17,214 bases of DNA from JAUXLW01 sp964195005 (lineage in GTDB: Bacteria; Actinomycetota; Acidimicrobiia; Spongiisociales; SHLN01). The notes under the pieces are model-generated. The model did not search any database, was not told where the DNA came from, and saw only the letters and a program-made list of their open reading frames with translations. Positions 1-7,833 of this stretch are shown here, one piece after another. The position numbers and the translations under genes were made by a program. Location of the stretch: assembly GCA_964195005.1 (NCBI GenBank), contig CAXMOO010000105.1, forward strand, positions 1-17,214. The letters run 5' to 3'. How positions within the stretch are numbered: position 1 is the stretch's first letter; every line of letters starts with the position of its first letter.

Positions 1-299
1 CCACTCATGGCCTGAACTGCAGACATGTAGACGTCATCGACATCCGGGCGTTCTTCGCGATCCACCTTGACATTGACGAACAGCTCGTTCATCAGCTCGG
101 CAGTGCCCTGATCCTCGAACGACTCCCGCTCCATGACGTGGCACCAGTGGCAGGCTGAGTAGCCGATCGACACCAGCAACGGCTTGTTATCCTCACGGGC
201 ACGAGCAAACGCCTCTTCCCCCCAGGGGAACCAGTCGACGGGATTGTCCTTGTGCTGAAGCAGGTAGGGGCTGGTTTCGTTGGCGAGGCGATTGGCCAT
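1..299 (-). CDS. DUF255/YyaL thioredoxin-fold protein, N-terminal part
   Basis: The first 99 codons of a long protein whose remainder lies off the left edge. The N-terminus carries the hallmarks of the DUF255 family (YyaL, human SPATA20): NETSPYLLQHKDNPVDW near residues 7-23, WGEEAF, then the redox-type motif ACHWCHVM with C50 and C53, and DREERPDVDDVYM near 80-92. Full-length members are usually around 600-700 residues, with this thioredoxin-like domain followed by a six-hairpin glycosidase-like region. The biochemical role is not settled and the protein is expected to be cytosolic. ATG at 299-297 fits the family's conserved N-terminus. No Shine-Dalgarno precedes it, but a TAGCTT box ends 6 nt upstream, suggesting a leaderless mRNA. 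It is divergent from the sigma-factor gene. Family assignment is firm; function is not. Confidence 0.93.
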   Translation of the reverse strand, partial: MANRLANETSPYLLQHKDNPVDWFPWGEEAFARAREDNKPLLVSIGYSACHWCHVMERESFEDQGTAELMNELFVNVKVDREERPDVDDVYMSAVQAMS

Positions 300-305
300 A
301 GAGCG

Positions 306-311
306 AAGCTA
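306..311 (-). promoter_or_regulatory. Putative -10 box of a leaderless promoter (DUF255 gene)
   Basis: On the minus strand TAGCTT is followed by 6 nt (cgctct) and then ATG. It fits the TANNNT spacing seen at seven other starts in this window. No convincing -35 hexamer is visible. Confidence 0.5.
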
Positions 312-405
312 GTGGGCCTCGCAAAGATAAACACTGCGCTATTTCCACGACAAACCACTCGTGTTTAAGGGCCGCCAGAGGGACACCAGCGCGGGGTGCA
401 GAAAA

Positions 406-417
406 GCCGCCGGCGGC
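406..417. repeat. 12-bp perfect palindrome in the divergent spacer
   Basis: GCCGCCGGCGGC lies in the 280-bp spacer between the DUF255 gene and the sigma gene. It could be an operator, but GC-rich palindromes of this size also arise by chance in high-GC DNA. The rest of the spacer is unusually AT-rich around 455-530, where I expect the sigma promoter, but I could not place a convincing -35/-10 pair. Confidence 0.3.
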
Positions 418-562
418 CGAAAAGAAAGGTGGAGGACAGTCCGCGAATGTTGGATTTATGAGATGGAAAGAAATAAGGCATATTGGGGGGTTCTCAAACC
501 GGCTTTTCTGTGTCATATTGATGCGCCGAGGCACTATCGGTGTTTCCCGGGAGCACCGTTTT

Positions 563-570
563 GAGGAGGA
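563..570 (+). promoter_or_regulatory. Strong ribosome binding site of the sigma-factor gene
   Basis: GAGGAGGA lies 9 nt before the ATG at 580. It is among the best Shine-Dalgarno matches in the window, while many neighbouring transcription-unit heads have none. It indicates a leadered mRNA with a real 5' untranslated region. Confidence 0.8.
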
Positions 571-579
571 ACGCCATTT

Positions 580-1548
580 ATGGCAGCAACTGCCGCTAAG
601 CCGCGCGTCCGCGAGCGCAACAAACTGACCGACGATCGTGGGCGACTGACGACAGACCTCGTCAGTCAGTACCTGACGGCGATAGGCGAGTACGACCTAT
701 TGACAGCCGAAATGGAAGTCGAGTTCGCTCAAAAGATCGAAACCGGCGAAGAAGCCGCCGTGCGCGTCGAAGCCAAGGACTTCAAGGACAAGCGAGAAGA
801 GACCGAGCTCAAGCGGCTCGCCCGCCTCGGCCGCAACGCCAAGGATGACTTTCTCACTGCCAACCTGCGGCTCGTCGTCGCCAATGCCCGGCGTTACGCC
901 AACACATCCGGTATCGACTTTCTCGATCTCATCCAGGAGGGCAATCTCGGCCTGATCCGCGCCGTCGAGAAATTCGACTGGCGCAAGGGCTTCAAGTTTT
1001 CGACTTACGCCACGTGGTGGATCCGCCAGGCCATCACCCGGGCCATCGCCGACAAGTCGCGCACCGTCCGCATCCCGGTGCATTTGCACGACACGCTGGC
1101 AGCGGTTCGAGCGGCTCAGGCCAGCCTCAAGGCCGAATTGGGACGTGACCCCAGGCCGGACGAGATTGCCCAGGAAGCCGGTGTCACCGTCGACAAGGTC
1201 GAGCTCGCCCTCGGGGTGGCAGACACTGTTTCCCTCGAGCAGCCGGTGGGCGAGGACGGTGCCCAGCTCGGAGACTTCATCGAGGATGAGGAAGCTGTGG
1301 ATCCGGTGCGGGTCACCGAAGAGATGGACATTGCCAATAGCTTGCGCTTGTCCATTGAGCGCCTGCCAGATCGGGAAGGCCGCATCCTCGGGCTCCGTTA
1401 CGGCTTCCTCGACGGAGTCCCCCGCACTCTCGAGGAGATCGGTGAGGAGTTCAATCTCACGCGGGAGCGCATCCGTCAGCTCGAAAAGTTGGCCCTTTGC
1501 CGGCTGCGCCACCCCTCATTCGGCATCCGCGAGCAGGACCTGGTTTAA
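580..1548 (+). CDS. RNA polymerase sigma-70 factor, group 1/2 (SigA/SigB-like)
   Basis: A 322-residue sigma factor that directs RNA polymerase core to promoters. Visible regions: 1.2 at about residues 26-60 (LVSQYLTAIGEYDLLTAEME), region 2 at 91-168 with NLRLVVANARRYA, DLIQEGNLGLIRAVEKFDW and the -10-recognition helix STYATWWIRQAITRAI, region 3 at about 170-245, and region 4 at 255-312 ending in TLEEIGEEFNLTRERIRQLE, the -35-binding helix-turn-helix. There is no long acidic region 1.1. A charged stretch at about 64-86 separates region 1.2 from region 2. The size and complete regions 2-4 fit a SigB/group 2 factor of actinobacteria, but it could be the main sigma; the genome's other sigma genes would decide. 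The strong Shine-Dalgarno GAGGAGGA at 563-570, 9 nt from ATG, fixes the start. Confidence 0.95.
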   Translation: MAATAAKPRVRERNKLTDDRGRLTTDLVSQYLTAIGEYDLLTAEMEVEFAQKIETGEEAAVRVEAKDFKDKREETELKRLARLGRNAKDDFLTANLRLVVANARRYANTSGIDFLDLIQEGNLGLIRAVEKFDWRKGFKFSTYATWWIRQAITRAIADKSRTVRIPVHLHDTLAAVRAAQASLKAELGRDPRPDEIAQEAGVTVDKVELALGVADTVSLEQPVGEDGAQLGDFIEDEEAVDPVRVTEEMDIANSLRLSIERLPDREGRILGLRYGFLDGVPRTLEEIGEEFNLTRERIRQLEKLALCRLRHPSFGIREQDLV

Positions 1549-1597
1549 GAGCCGGCCTCCTAGAACCCGCCCCGCGCATTGCTGTCGGACGGGGGTG

Positions 1598-1603
1598 TAG
1601 CCT
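1598..1603 (+). promoter_or_regulatory. Possible -10 box for the CBS-domain gene
   Basis: TAGCCT in the 75-bp gap after the sigma gene matches TANNNT. A start site about 7 nt downstream would give a very short leader that still contains the AGGAGG at 1611-1616. The gene could equally be co-transcribed with the sigma factor. Confidence 0.25.
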
Positions 1604-1623
1604 GACGTCGAGGAGGTGGCAAC

Positions 1624-1998
1624 GTGAAGCTCGAAGCACTCGTCGGAGGCGGCGCCGAAGTAGTTGGCCCTGAAGCGAGTTTGCGGGAGCTGGCGCAGTC
1701 AATGACTAAGACAGGCGTCGGCAGTGTCGGGGTTGTCGACGGTCATGCCCTGGTGGGGATTCTCACCGAGCGCGACGTCATGCGGGCGGTGAGCGAGGAT
1801 GCCGACCTGTCGCTCGAGAAGGCACGTGACTGGATGACCGAGCCAGACGTTTTCGCACCGGATGTCGATGTAGAGGAAGCCGCCACGTGGCTCCTAGAGA
1901 CCGGCTACCGGCATTTGCCCGTCATGGACGGCAACGAACTGCTGGGAATCGCCAGTATCCGGGACCTCCTATGGGCGATCGTAGAGGGCAACGAGTAG
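1624..1998 (+). CDS. Tandem CBS-domain protein
   Basis: A 124-residue protein consisting only of two CBS motifs: the first at about residues 10-58 (closing with VGILTERDVMRAV), the second at about 70-122 (MTEPDVFAPDVDVEEA to LLGIASIRDLLWAI). Paired CBS motifs form a Bateman module that binds adenosine nucleotides such as AMP, ATP or S-adenosylmethionine and acts as a regulatory sensor. With no attached enzyme, this one would act in trans or as a stand-alone binder; the target cannot be read from the sequence. The start is GTG at 1624, supported by AGGAGG at 1611-1616 with a 7-nt spacer. The threonine aldolase gene begins 50 bp downstream on the same strand, so co-transcription is likely. Confidence 0.9.
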   Translation: MKLEALVGGGAEVVGPEASLRELAQSMTKTGVGSVGVVDGHALVGILTERDVMRAVSEDADLSLEKARDWMTEPDVFAPDVDVEEAATWLLETGYRHLPVMDGNELLGIASIRDLLWAIVEGNE

Positions 1999-2048
1999 CT
2001 TCCTCCGGTGCGAGCCCGGCGCCCCGCTTTGACGCGAAAGGTCCTCCC

Positions 2049-3086
2049 ATGATCGACTTACGCTCCGATACGGTCACAACGCCGACCGAGGCGATGCGCA
2101 AGGTGATTGCCGGCGCCGAGGTGGGCGATGACGTCTACCACGATGACCCGGCCGTCCTCGCTCTCGAAGAGCATGTGGCGGGCCTCCTCGGCAAGGACGA
2201 CGCCATGTACGTCCCCACCGGCACGATGTCGAACCAGGCTGCCATACGCGTCCACACCGAACCGGGTGATGCCGTTATCGCCGCCGAGGGATCACACATA
2301 TTCAGGTCTGAGCTCGGCGCCCCGGCGGTCCTGTCCGGCGTAGGGATCAATCAGCTCAGCTCGTCCGACGGCACGTTCACGCCCGAACAGGTGCTGGCAG
2401 CACTTCCCGCGCCGACTGCCATGGAGCCGGCCTCCGCCTTCCAACCCTCCACCCTCGTGGCGGCCGAGAACACCCATAATGGAGCCGGGGGAAAGGTCTG
2501 GCCGCTCGAATTGCTGCTTTCGATAGCCACTGCGGCCCATCAGGCAGGGTTGGCTGCCCATCTAGACGGAGCCCGGCTTTGGAACGCATCGATCGCCGAC
2601 GGGGTCCCGGAACGGGAATACGCATCGGAGTTCGACACCGTTTCGGTTTGTTTTTCGAAGGGGCTGGGAGCCCCTATGGGGTCGGCCCTCGTCGGCAGTC
2701 GAGACCTGGTCACACGGGCCCGCCGCTTCAAACAAATGTTCGGTGGCGGCTTCCGTCAGGCCGGCATGATGGCCGCCGGGGCATTGTATGCGATGCAAAA
2801 TCACCGGGATCGGCTGGCAGAGGATCACGAGACCGCCGCCAGGCTGGCGGCCGGTTTGAGCGAGATTCCAGAAGTTGAGATCGACCCGGCCGGGGTGGAG
2901 ACCAACATGGTCTACTTCTCAGTGGACGATGCCGAACGGGTCTGTGTTCGGCTCGTAGAGCGCGGTGTTCTCATGCTCCCCGCGGCGGCCGGCCGGATCC
3001 GTGCTGTAACCCACCTGGGGATCGAAACCGGGGATATCGACAAGGCGCTGAAGGCCATCAGCCAGGTTGTGGGGCGTGCTTCCTGA
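2049..3086 (+). CDS. ltaE: Low-specificity L-threonine aldolase, PLP-dependent
   Basis: A 345-residue fold-type I PLP enzyme of the threonine aldolase/beta-eliminating lyase family, cleaving L-threonine or L-allo-threonine to glycine and acetaldehyde in the cytosol. The N-terminus MIDLRSDTVTTPT is the family signature. GDDVYHDDP follows, then PTGTMSNQAA (cofactor phosphate loop), AHLDGARLWNA (the Asp contacting the pyridine ring and an Arg), and CFSKGLGAPMGSA with the PLP lysine at residue 204. C-terminal TNMVYF and a final RAVTHLGI are typical. The reading frame stays open upstream to 1887, but that extension overlaps the CBS gene. The ATG at 2049 has AAAGG 7 nt before it and matches the conserved N-terminus. 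The 3' end overlaps the tail of the minus-strand HerA-like pseudogene by 29 bp. D/L and threo/allo preference cannot be judged. Confidence 0.93.
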   Translation: MIDLRSDTVTTPTEAMRKVIAGAEVGDDVYHDDPAVLALEEHVAGLLGKDDAMYVPTGTMSNQAAIRVHTEPGDAVIAAEGSHIFRSELGAPAVLSGVGINQLSSSDGTFTPEQVLAALPAPTAMEPASAFQPSTLVAAENTHNGAGGKVWPLELLLSIATAAHQAGLAAHLDGARLWNASIADGVPEREYASEFDTVSVCFSKGLGAPMGSALVGSRDLVTRARRFKQMFGGGFRQAGMMAAGALYAMQNHRDRLAEDHETAARLAAGLSEIPEVEIDPAGVETNMVYFSVDDAERVCVRLVERGVLMLPAAAGRIRAVTHLGIETGDIDKALKAISQVVGRAS

Positions 3087-4202
3087 CCCAAACGAGGGCA
3101 ATGTCGTCAATCGAGATGTCCGTCTTCTCGAGGCCGACTTCGAGTGTCTCGATCTCAGCAGCGATGTCTTCCCATTTGTCGTCGATGTCGGCAACCTCAT
3201 CGACGATGTCCTGCTCGATCTCGGCTAGGCATCCACTTTGTCCTGCACTTTGGCCTGAGCCGTTCGCAACCTCTGCCTGGTGCACTGTTTGGCTCCGGCG
3301 CCGTGAGGCACCGGACAGGGATCGACTTCGCCGGCCGCCGAGGAGCATGCCGAGCACGTCGCTTGCCGCCGAAACCAGCTCGTCCCGCTTGCGGGTGTCC
3401 ATGTCGATGTCCAGCTCTTCCATCCGCCGATGTGCCGTGGCGAGCCGCTCATCAGCCCGGTCGAGCCTGGTCTCGAGCCGTTTGCGCACTTTGACGATCT
3501 CGGCGTTCGCGGCATCCTCGGCTGCCCGGTCGCACCGCTTCTCGAAGTCCTCTTCGCTCTCACCCACTCGGGAGTAGAGCTTGAGCCGCGGGTTGGCGAA
3601 GATCTCCACCGTCGCATTGCGATACAGGTAGTCCTTGAGCTCCCTGCCGACCGACGTCCAGAAGCTCGCTTTGTCGATGGGCGCTTCCACCAGCGCATAG
3701 TTGCCAGGCCGGGAGCGTTCTGAGCGGAAGTCGGTGCGGCCAGCGAGCCGATCACGTTGATCGGAATCCCGGCCTGAGAGCCCGGCGTGTAGATCATAAA
3801 GTCCACCTTGTCTTTGAGCTTGCGGATGACCTCCAGGCCAGGGTCCCAACCCGAGATGCCCTTCTTCCACATCTCCGCGGTCCTGGTGCCCAGCTCAGCG
3901 GTGCTCATACCTTCCCGACGGGCTTCGTCGGGGCTTACCCACGGCTCAAAGTCACTTCCGGCGAACTCAGGAAACAGGAGGTGGAGGTTGCCCATGTCGC
4001 CCTTGGGGTCGATGATCAACGTCGGAAGGCCTTTCGACAACGCCTCTTCGAGCAGGATTACCCCGAGTCCCGTTTTGCCAGACCCTGTCATGCCGACGAT
4101 GACCCCATGGGTGGTCAGGTCGGATGGGTCATAAGCGACATCGTCGCCGGTATTGTCTCCACTCCCGGGGTCGATGATATGTCCGAGGAGTAATCCGCTC
4201 AT
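3058..4202 (-). pseudogene. HerA-like ATPase (DUF87/DUF853 type), internally deleted and frameshifted
   Basis: Two pieces of one family in different frames. The N-terminal piece (4202 to about 3740) begins MSGLLLGHIIDPGSG and has a Walker A loop GMTGSGKTG, TLIIDPKGDMGN, and FMIYTPGSQAGIPINVIGSL. The C-terminal piece (about 3720 to 3058) has NYALVEAPIDKASFW, LKDYLYRNATVEIFANPRL, KLYSRVGESEEDFEKR and a coiled coil. Intact relatives are roughly 800 residues as I recall them; the central part with Walker B, sensor and arginine-finger regions (about 400 residues) is absent and the frame changes at the junction (about 3715-3745). Two further small frameshifts lie near 3275-3290 and 3230. Intact relatives are HerA/FtsK-fold hexameric translocases of uncertain role. 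The start lies 14 nt after the LOG gene stop, so the two genes formed an operon. The product is expected to be non-functional unless the lesions are assembly errors. Confidence 0.85.
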
Positions 4203-4216
4203 GATCGGTCGGGAGA

Positions 4217-4759
4217 TCAGAGGGGAACCCGGCGCTTTATCTCGGCGACGGCCTCCGGCACGGTATCGACGCATGTTACGAGCTCAATGTCCGTCTCGAA
4301 TTCCCCCGACAACTGGGAGACGAGTCGGCGCCAGGCGGGCCCGACGGCAATGACGGGATGCGGAAGGGTGTCACTGAACTGGGCGACGAAGGCCAGGTTC
4401 CAGGCCACCATCAACTCGGTGAAGGTCCCGATGCTTCCCGGCAGCGCAACCGACACGTCGGCGATGTCCACCAGCTCGTGGATGCGCTCGGTCAAGCTGG
4501 CGGCCCGGATATGCTCCTTGACGAACCGGTTGGCCGTCTCCCGTTGGGGAAAAACTTTGGGGGCGGTGACACCGATGACCTGACCGTCGGCTTCATGGGC
4601 TCCGGCGGACACGGCCACCATCGTGCCGTCGTACCCGCCGGTGGCGACGGCGTAGCCGGCTTCGGCCAGCAGGCGGCCGAGCTCCACGCCGTCGTCATAG
4701 CCGGGTTGGCCTGGTTCGCCGACTGAGGATCCGAATACGGTGACGGTCGGTTGTCCCAT
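4217..4759 (-). CDS. LOG-family protein (Rossmann fold, TIGR00725-like)
   Basis: A 180-residue cytosolic protein of the LOG/lysine-decarboxylase-like superfamily. It opens VTVFGSSVGEPG, continues with LGRLLAEAGYAVATGGYDGTM and GVTAPKVFPQRE, and has the signature segment ALPGSIGTFTELMVAWN. Characterised LOG enzymes hydrolyse cytokinin riboside monophosphates or other nucleoside monophosphates. The usual PGGxGTxxE motif reads PGSIGTFTE here, with Gly to Ser at the third position but the catalytic-type Glu kept, so activity and substrate are uncertain. The frame reaches a TTG at 4768, but ATG at 4759 gives the natural N-terminus MGQPTVTVFGSS. No Shine-Dalgarno is visible; TAAGCT lies 8 nt upstream. 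The HerA-like pseudogene follows after 14 nt. Confidence 0.88.
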   Translation of the reverse strand: MGQPTVTVFGSSVGEPGQPGYDDGVELGRLLAEAGYAVATGGYDGTMVAVSAGAHEADGQVIGVTAPKVFPQRETANRFVKEHIRAASLTERIHELVDIADVSVALPGSIGTFTELMVAWNLAFVAQFSDTLPHPVIAVGPAWRRLVSQLSGEFETDIELVTCVDTVPEAVAEIKRRVPL

Positions 4760-4767
4760 GTGCTTCA

Positions 4768-4773
4768 AGCTTA
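4768..4773 (-). promoter_or_regulatory. Putative -10 box of a leaderless promoter (LOG gene)
   Basis: On the minus strand TAAGCT is followed by 8 nt and then ATG at 4759. It fits the window-wide TANNNT-to-start spacing. It lies in the 254-bp divergent spacer facing tldD. Confidence 0.45.
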
Positions 4774-4836
4774 GGTGACGCGGCGGAAAGGGTCAGGGCC
4801 GGGACTTGCGCAAAACCTGGACCACTCGCGATTGGA

Positions 4837-4856
4837 CGGGCCGCGAAACGGGCCCG
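4837..4856. repeat. Small GC-rich hairpin in the LOG/tldD spacer
   Basis: CGGGCC and GGCCCG are separated by 8 nt (GCGAAACG). No T-run follows on either strand, so a terminator is unlikely. The surrounding spacer (4760-5013) is low-complexity GC-rich sequence with no ORF I would defend. Confidence 0.25.
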
Positions 4857-5000
4857 GCCTGGGGACGGGCTGGTCGGCGACGCAGCACGCAGCGCAGGCC
4901 GCCTCCGTCAGTCGACTCAAAGGGCCAGATGTTCCTGTTGTCTGCAGAAGTCATCCCAGCAAGGTAACGGTGTGGAGGTGGGAACCGGCGTATTTTCCGA

Positions 5001-5006
5001 TAGAGT
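5001..5006 (+). promoter_or_regulatory. Putative -10 box of a leaderless promoter (tldDE)
   Basis: TAGAGT is followed by 7 nt (cgctccg) and then ATG at 5014. This supports the ATG over the upstream in-frame GTG at 4972. Confidence 0.55.
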
Positions 5007-5013
5007 CGCTCCG

Positions 5014-6447
5014 ATGTTTGCGATCTCCCGATCAGCGGTGGAAGGGTCTCTGGCGGCCGGGGCCGCCTATGCCGACGCCCGGGTAGTGCTCAGCAAACAC
5101 CAGAGTCTCGCGTGTCTCAACGGCAACCTCGAGGCACTCGATTACGACGAGAGGGCCGGTGTGGGGGTGCGAGCCCTCATCGGATCGTCGTGGGGTTTCT
5201 TCGCCACGCCCGAGTTGACAGAACAGGCCGCCCTGGCAGCAGGAGCCGAGGCTGCTGCCATCGCCACCGCCTCGGCGATGGCACCGGGGCCGGTTCTTCA
5301 CCTGACGGACGTGCCCGTGGTGGAGGCGCACTATGAGACGCCCCACGAGGAGGATCCGTGGGGCGTTTCCCTTTCTGAGAAGGCCGATCTCCTGGTTGGC
5401 GTCACCGAGACCATGCAGGGTGTAGCGGGAGTGACGCTGGCGCAGGCTTCGATGAACTTTTGGGATACGGAGAAGTTCTTCGTGTCGAGTCAGGGTCACA
5501 AGATCTCACAGCATCTGCTGGAAGCCGGTGGCGATTTGGCTGCGACGGCTGTGGGCGAGAGCGAGACCCAGCGTCGTTCCTACCCGCAGTCTTTCGGACA
5601 GTTCGAGAGTGGCGGCTACGAGGTGATCCGACGGTTCGACCTGCCCGGCAATGCCGGGCGGGTTGCCGAGGAGGCGGTGGCTTTACTGTCGGCAGATGAG
5701 TGCCCGGGCGGCACCACCGATGTGATTCTCGAGTCCAGCCAGCTGGCGCTGCAGATTCACGAATCAGTCGGCCACGCCACTGAGCTCGACCGAATCCTGG
5801 GCTGGGAGGCTGCGTTTGCCGGGACCTCCTGGTTGGATCTGGCCCAGCTCGGCACGTTGCAGTTTGGCTCGCGCCTCATGAACATCACTGCCGACGCCAC
5901 GCTGCCGGGATCCCTGGCTACTTTCGGTTTCGACGATGAGGGGACGCCGGCCCAGTGTGTGGATCTGGTCAAAGACGGCGTATGGGTTGGTGTGTTGTCG
6001 GGGCGCGATTCGGCCGCCATCGCCGGCCTGGCCCCGGGAGGCATGGTGCGGGGTGACGGCTACAACCGGATGCCGATGGTGCGAATGACGAACGTCGGTT
6101 TGCTTCCCGGAGAGTCCTCAGTGGAGGAGATCATCTCGGAGACCCGGGACGGCATCTACATGGCGACGAACCGTTCCTGGTCCATCGACGACAAACGGCT
6201 CAACTTCCAGTTTGGCTGCGAGGTGGGCTGGGAGGTCAAGAATGGACGCCTGGGCCGGATGTTGCGCAACCCCACCTACACGGGCATCAGCCCGCAGTTC
6301 TGGGCCTCGCTCGACATGTTGTCCTCCGAGCAGGTCTACTGGGGGCTCCCCAATTGCGGCAAAGGTCAGCCAATGCAGATCGGTCATACCGGCCATCCCG
6401 CCAGCGCGGGGCGCTTCCGCGATGTGAGGGTGGGCGTGAAGGGATGA
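5014..6447 (+). CDS. tldD: TldD, zinc metalloprotease subunit
   Basis: A 477-residue member of the TldD/PmbA family, peptidase family U62. TldD and TldE form a cytosolic heterodimeric protease that, in E. coli, removes the leader of microcin B17, degrades the antitoxin CcdA and processes unfolded short peptides. The zinc site is visible: HESVGHATELDR with H249, E250 and H253, and C448 in LPNCGKGQP, equivalent to the third ligand of E. coli TldD. The N-terminal repeat-like fold shows GAAYADARVV and AGVGVRALIGSSWGF. An upstream in-frame GTG at 4972 adds 14 residues that do not look like family sequence; the ATG at 5014 has a -10-like TAGAGT at leaderless distance. Its stop overlaps the tldE start (ATGA at 6444-6447). 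No peptide substrate or RiPP precursor is evident nearby, so a general housekeeping role is likeliest. Confidence 0.93.
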   Translation: MFAISRSAVEGSLAAGAAYADARVVLSKHQSLACLNGNLEALDYDERAGVGVRALIGSSWGFFATPELTEQAALAAGAEAAAIATASAMAPGPVLHLTDVPVVEAHYETPHEEDPWGVSLSEKADLLVGVTETMQGVAGVTLAQASMNFWDTEKFFVSSQGHKISQHLLEAGGDLAATAVGESETQRRSYPQSFGQFESGGYEVIRRFDLPGNAGRVAEEAVALLSADECPGGTTDVILESSQLALQIHESVGHATELDRILGWEAAFAGTSWLDLAQLGTLQFGSRLMNITADATLPGSLATFGFDDEGTPAQCVDLVKDGVWVGVLSGRDSAAIAGLAPGGMVRGDGYNRMPMVRMTNVGLLPGESSVEEIISETRDGIYMATNRSWSIDDKRLNFQFGCEVGWEVKNGRLGRMLRNPTYTGISPQFWASLDMLSSEQVYWGLPNCGKGQPMQIGHTGHPASAGRFRDVRVGVKG

Positions 6448-7772
6448 ACGTTGCTCCGCTTGCCGAGATGGTGGTCGGGATGGTCGGTGATCGGGCCGAG
6501 GCTCAGGTAACAGTCGACGGCACCCACCAGGGCTTGACCCGCTTCGCCAACTCTTTCATCCATCAGAACGTGGCCGAGAGCGGCCGTACCGTTCAGCTGA
6601 AAGTGGCGGTAGAGGGCAAGGTGGCGGCTGCCACGACTACCAGGGGCGATGAAGAGGGGCTGCGCACTCTGGTTGAAGAGACGATTCATGCCGCCCATTT
6701 GAGACCTACCGACGCCGACTGGCCGGGGTTGGCCCCGCCCGCAAAGGCTATGGGAGCGGGCCATTTTGATGTCGGTACCGCCCGGGCCACGCCGGTAGAG
6801 CGAGCGACAAGAGCCCGAGACTTCATCACGGCGGGCCAGGGCTCGCTGGCTGCCGGTTATTGCGACACCGATGGCGGCCCGGTGGCTTTTGCCAACTCGG
6901 CAGGCCAATCCCTCGAGACCAGCATCTCGCGAGCCACACTGGACGGGATTCACCAGATTGGAACTGCGGCGGGAGCCGGCCATGCCACTGCGGCGGCGTT
7001 GAGCGAGATCGAGGGCGCCCCAGTCGGGGCGATGGCCGCCAAGACTGCCCGGGCGGCGGCGGATCCCGGTGAGCTCGAGCCGGCGGCCTATGAGGTGGTC
7101 CTCTCGCCCGAATGCGTGGCCACGATGATGTACTTTCTTGCTTTCTACGGATGGAACGCCAAACAGCACGATGAGGGCCAGAGCTTTGTGGCCCTGGGGG
7201 AGGACCAGTTCGACTCCCGGGTGACAATTGTTGACGATTTCCTCGATCCATTGTCAGTGGGACCATCCTTTGATGCCGACGGGACTCCCAAACGGGCGCT
7301 GACGCTGGTTGAGGCGGGAGTTTCCAGGTCTCTAGCTCATGACCGCCGAACCTCGGTAAAGGCAGGAGCCGCCTCGACCGGCCATGCCATTCATGGTGGT
7401 GACCTCTATGGACCGGTTCCCACCAACCTCCATTTTCGTCCCGGATCTCAGAGTCAGGAGGAGCTGATCGCTTCGGTCGACAGGGGACTGTTTGTCAGCG
7501 CGTTCAACTACTGCCGGATTCTCGATCCCCGGACCCAGGTAATCACCGGCCTCACCCGCAACGGGACATTCCTCATCGAGGGTGGAGAGATTGCCGGGGC
7601 CGTGTCCAATCTCCGATTCACCCAGTCAATCGTTGGCGCCCTGGCGTCGGGAAAGCTGGTGGGGGTTGGATCAGACGCCCGATTAGCCGACAGCGAGGTG
7701 GGTCCCGGGCTGGTTTCGGCTCCCAGCCTTCATCTCGCCGAGTGGCATTTCACGGGTGGAGCCCAGGGTTGA
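6444..7772 (+). CDS. tldE: TldE/PmbA, non-catalytic partner of TldD
   Basis: A 442-residue TldD/PmbA paralogue that lacks the HExxxH zinc motif, as expected of TldE. Family features include the N-terminal GLTRFANSFIHQNVAES, the central YEVVLSPECVATMMYFLAFYGWNAKQ, FDSRVTIVDDFLDP, and the C-terminal RNGTFLIEGGEIAGAVSNLRFTQS. It shapes the substrate channel of the TldD/TldE heterodimer. The frame is open from 6354 inside tldD, but the ATG at 6444 overlaps the tldD stop by 4 nt (ATGA), the classic sign of translational coupling for equimolar subunits. The adjacent order tldD-tldE is the common arrangement in actinobacteria and archaea. Confidence 0.92.
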   Translation: MNVAPLAEMVVGMVGDRAEAQVTVDGTHQGLTRFANSFIHQNVAESGRTVQLKVAVEGKVAAATTTRGDEEGLRTLVEETIHAAHLRPTDADWPGLAPPAKAMGAGHFDVGTARATPVERATRARDFITAGQGSLAAGYCDTDGGPVAFANSAGQSLETSISRATLDGIHQIGTAAGAGHATAAALSEIEGAPVGAMAAKTARAAADPGELEPAAYEVVLSPECVATMMYFLAFYGWNAKQHDEGQSFVALGEDQFDSRVTIVDDFLDPLSVGPSFDADGTPKRALTLVEAGVSRSLAHDRRTSVKAGAASTGHAIHGGDLYGPVPTNLHFRPGSQSQEELIASVDRGLFVSAFNYCRILDPRTQVITGLTRNGTFLIEGGEIAGAVSNLRFTQSIVGALASGKLVGVGSDARLADSEVGPGLVSAPSLHLAEWHFTGGAQG

Positions 7773-7833
7773 GTTTCGCCGGAGGCTCATAGATGGCACA
7801 CTTTGGGTGGAACACAGACAGGGAGTAACAGAC

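Noticed and set aside
361..564. 67-codon ORF between the DUF255 and sigma genes
   Set aside because: It ends inside the ribosome binding region of the sigma gene, has a rare-looking amino acid mix, no recognisable motif and no Shine-Dalgarno.
697..1512. 271-codon open frame antisense to the sigma gene
   Set aside because: It is a shadow of a strongly conserved sigma factor on the plus strand; no family features are seen.
1887..2048. 54-residue N-terminal extension of the threonine aldolase
   Set aside because: It overlaps the end of the CBS gene, and the family N-terminus (MIDLRSDTVT) begins exactly at the ATG at 2049.
4972..5013. Upstream GTG start for tldD
   Set aside because: The 14 extra residues are unlike the family, and the -10-like TAGAGT at 5001-5006 would lie inside the coding region.
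5014..7772. RiPP maturation cluster centred on TldD/E
   Set aside because: No precursor peptide, YcaO, radical SAM or dedicated exporter gene is adjacent; tldDE alone is a common housekeeping pair.
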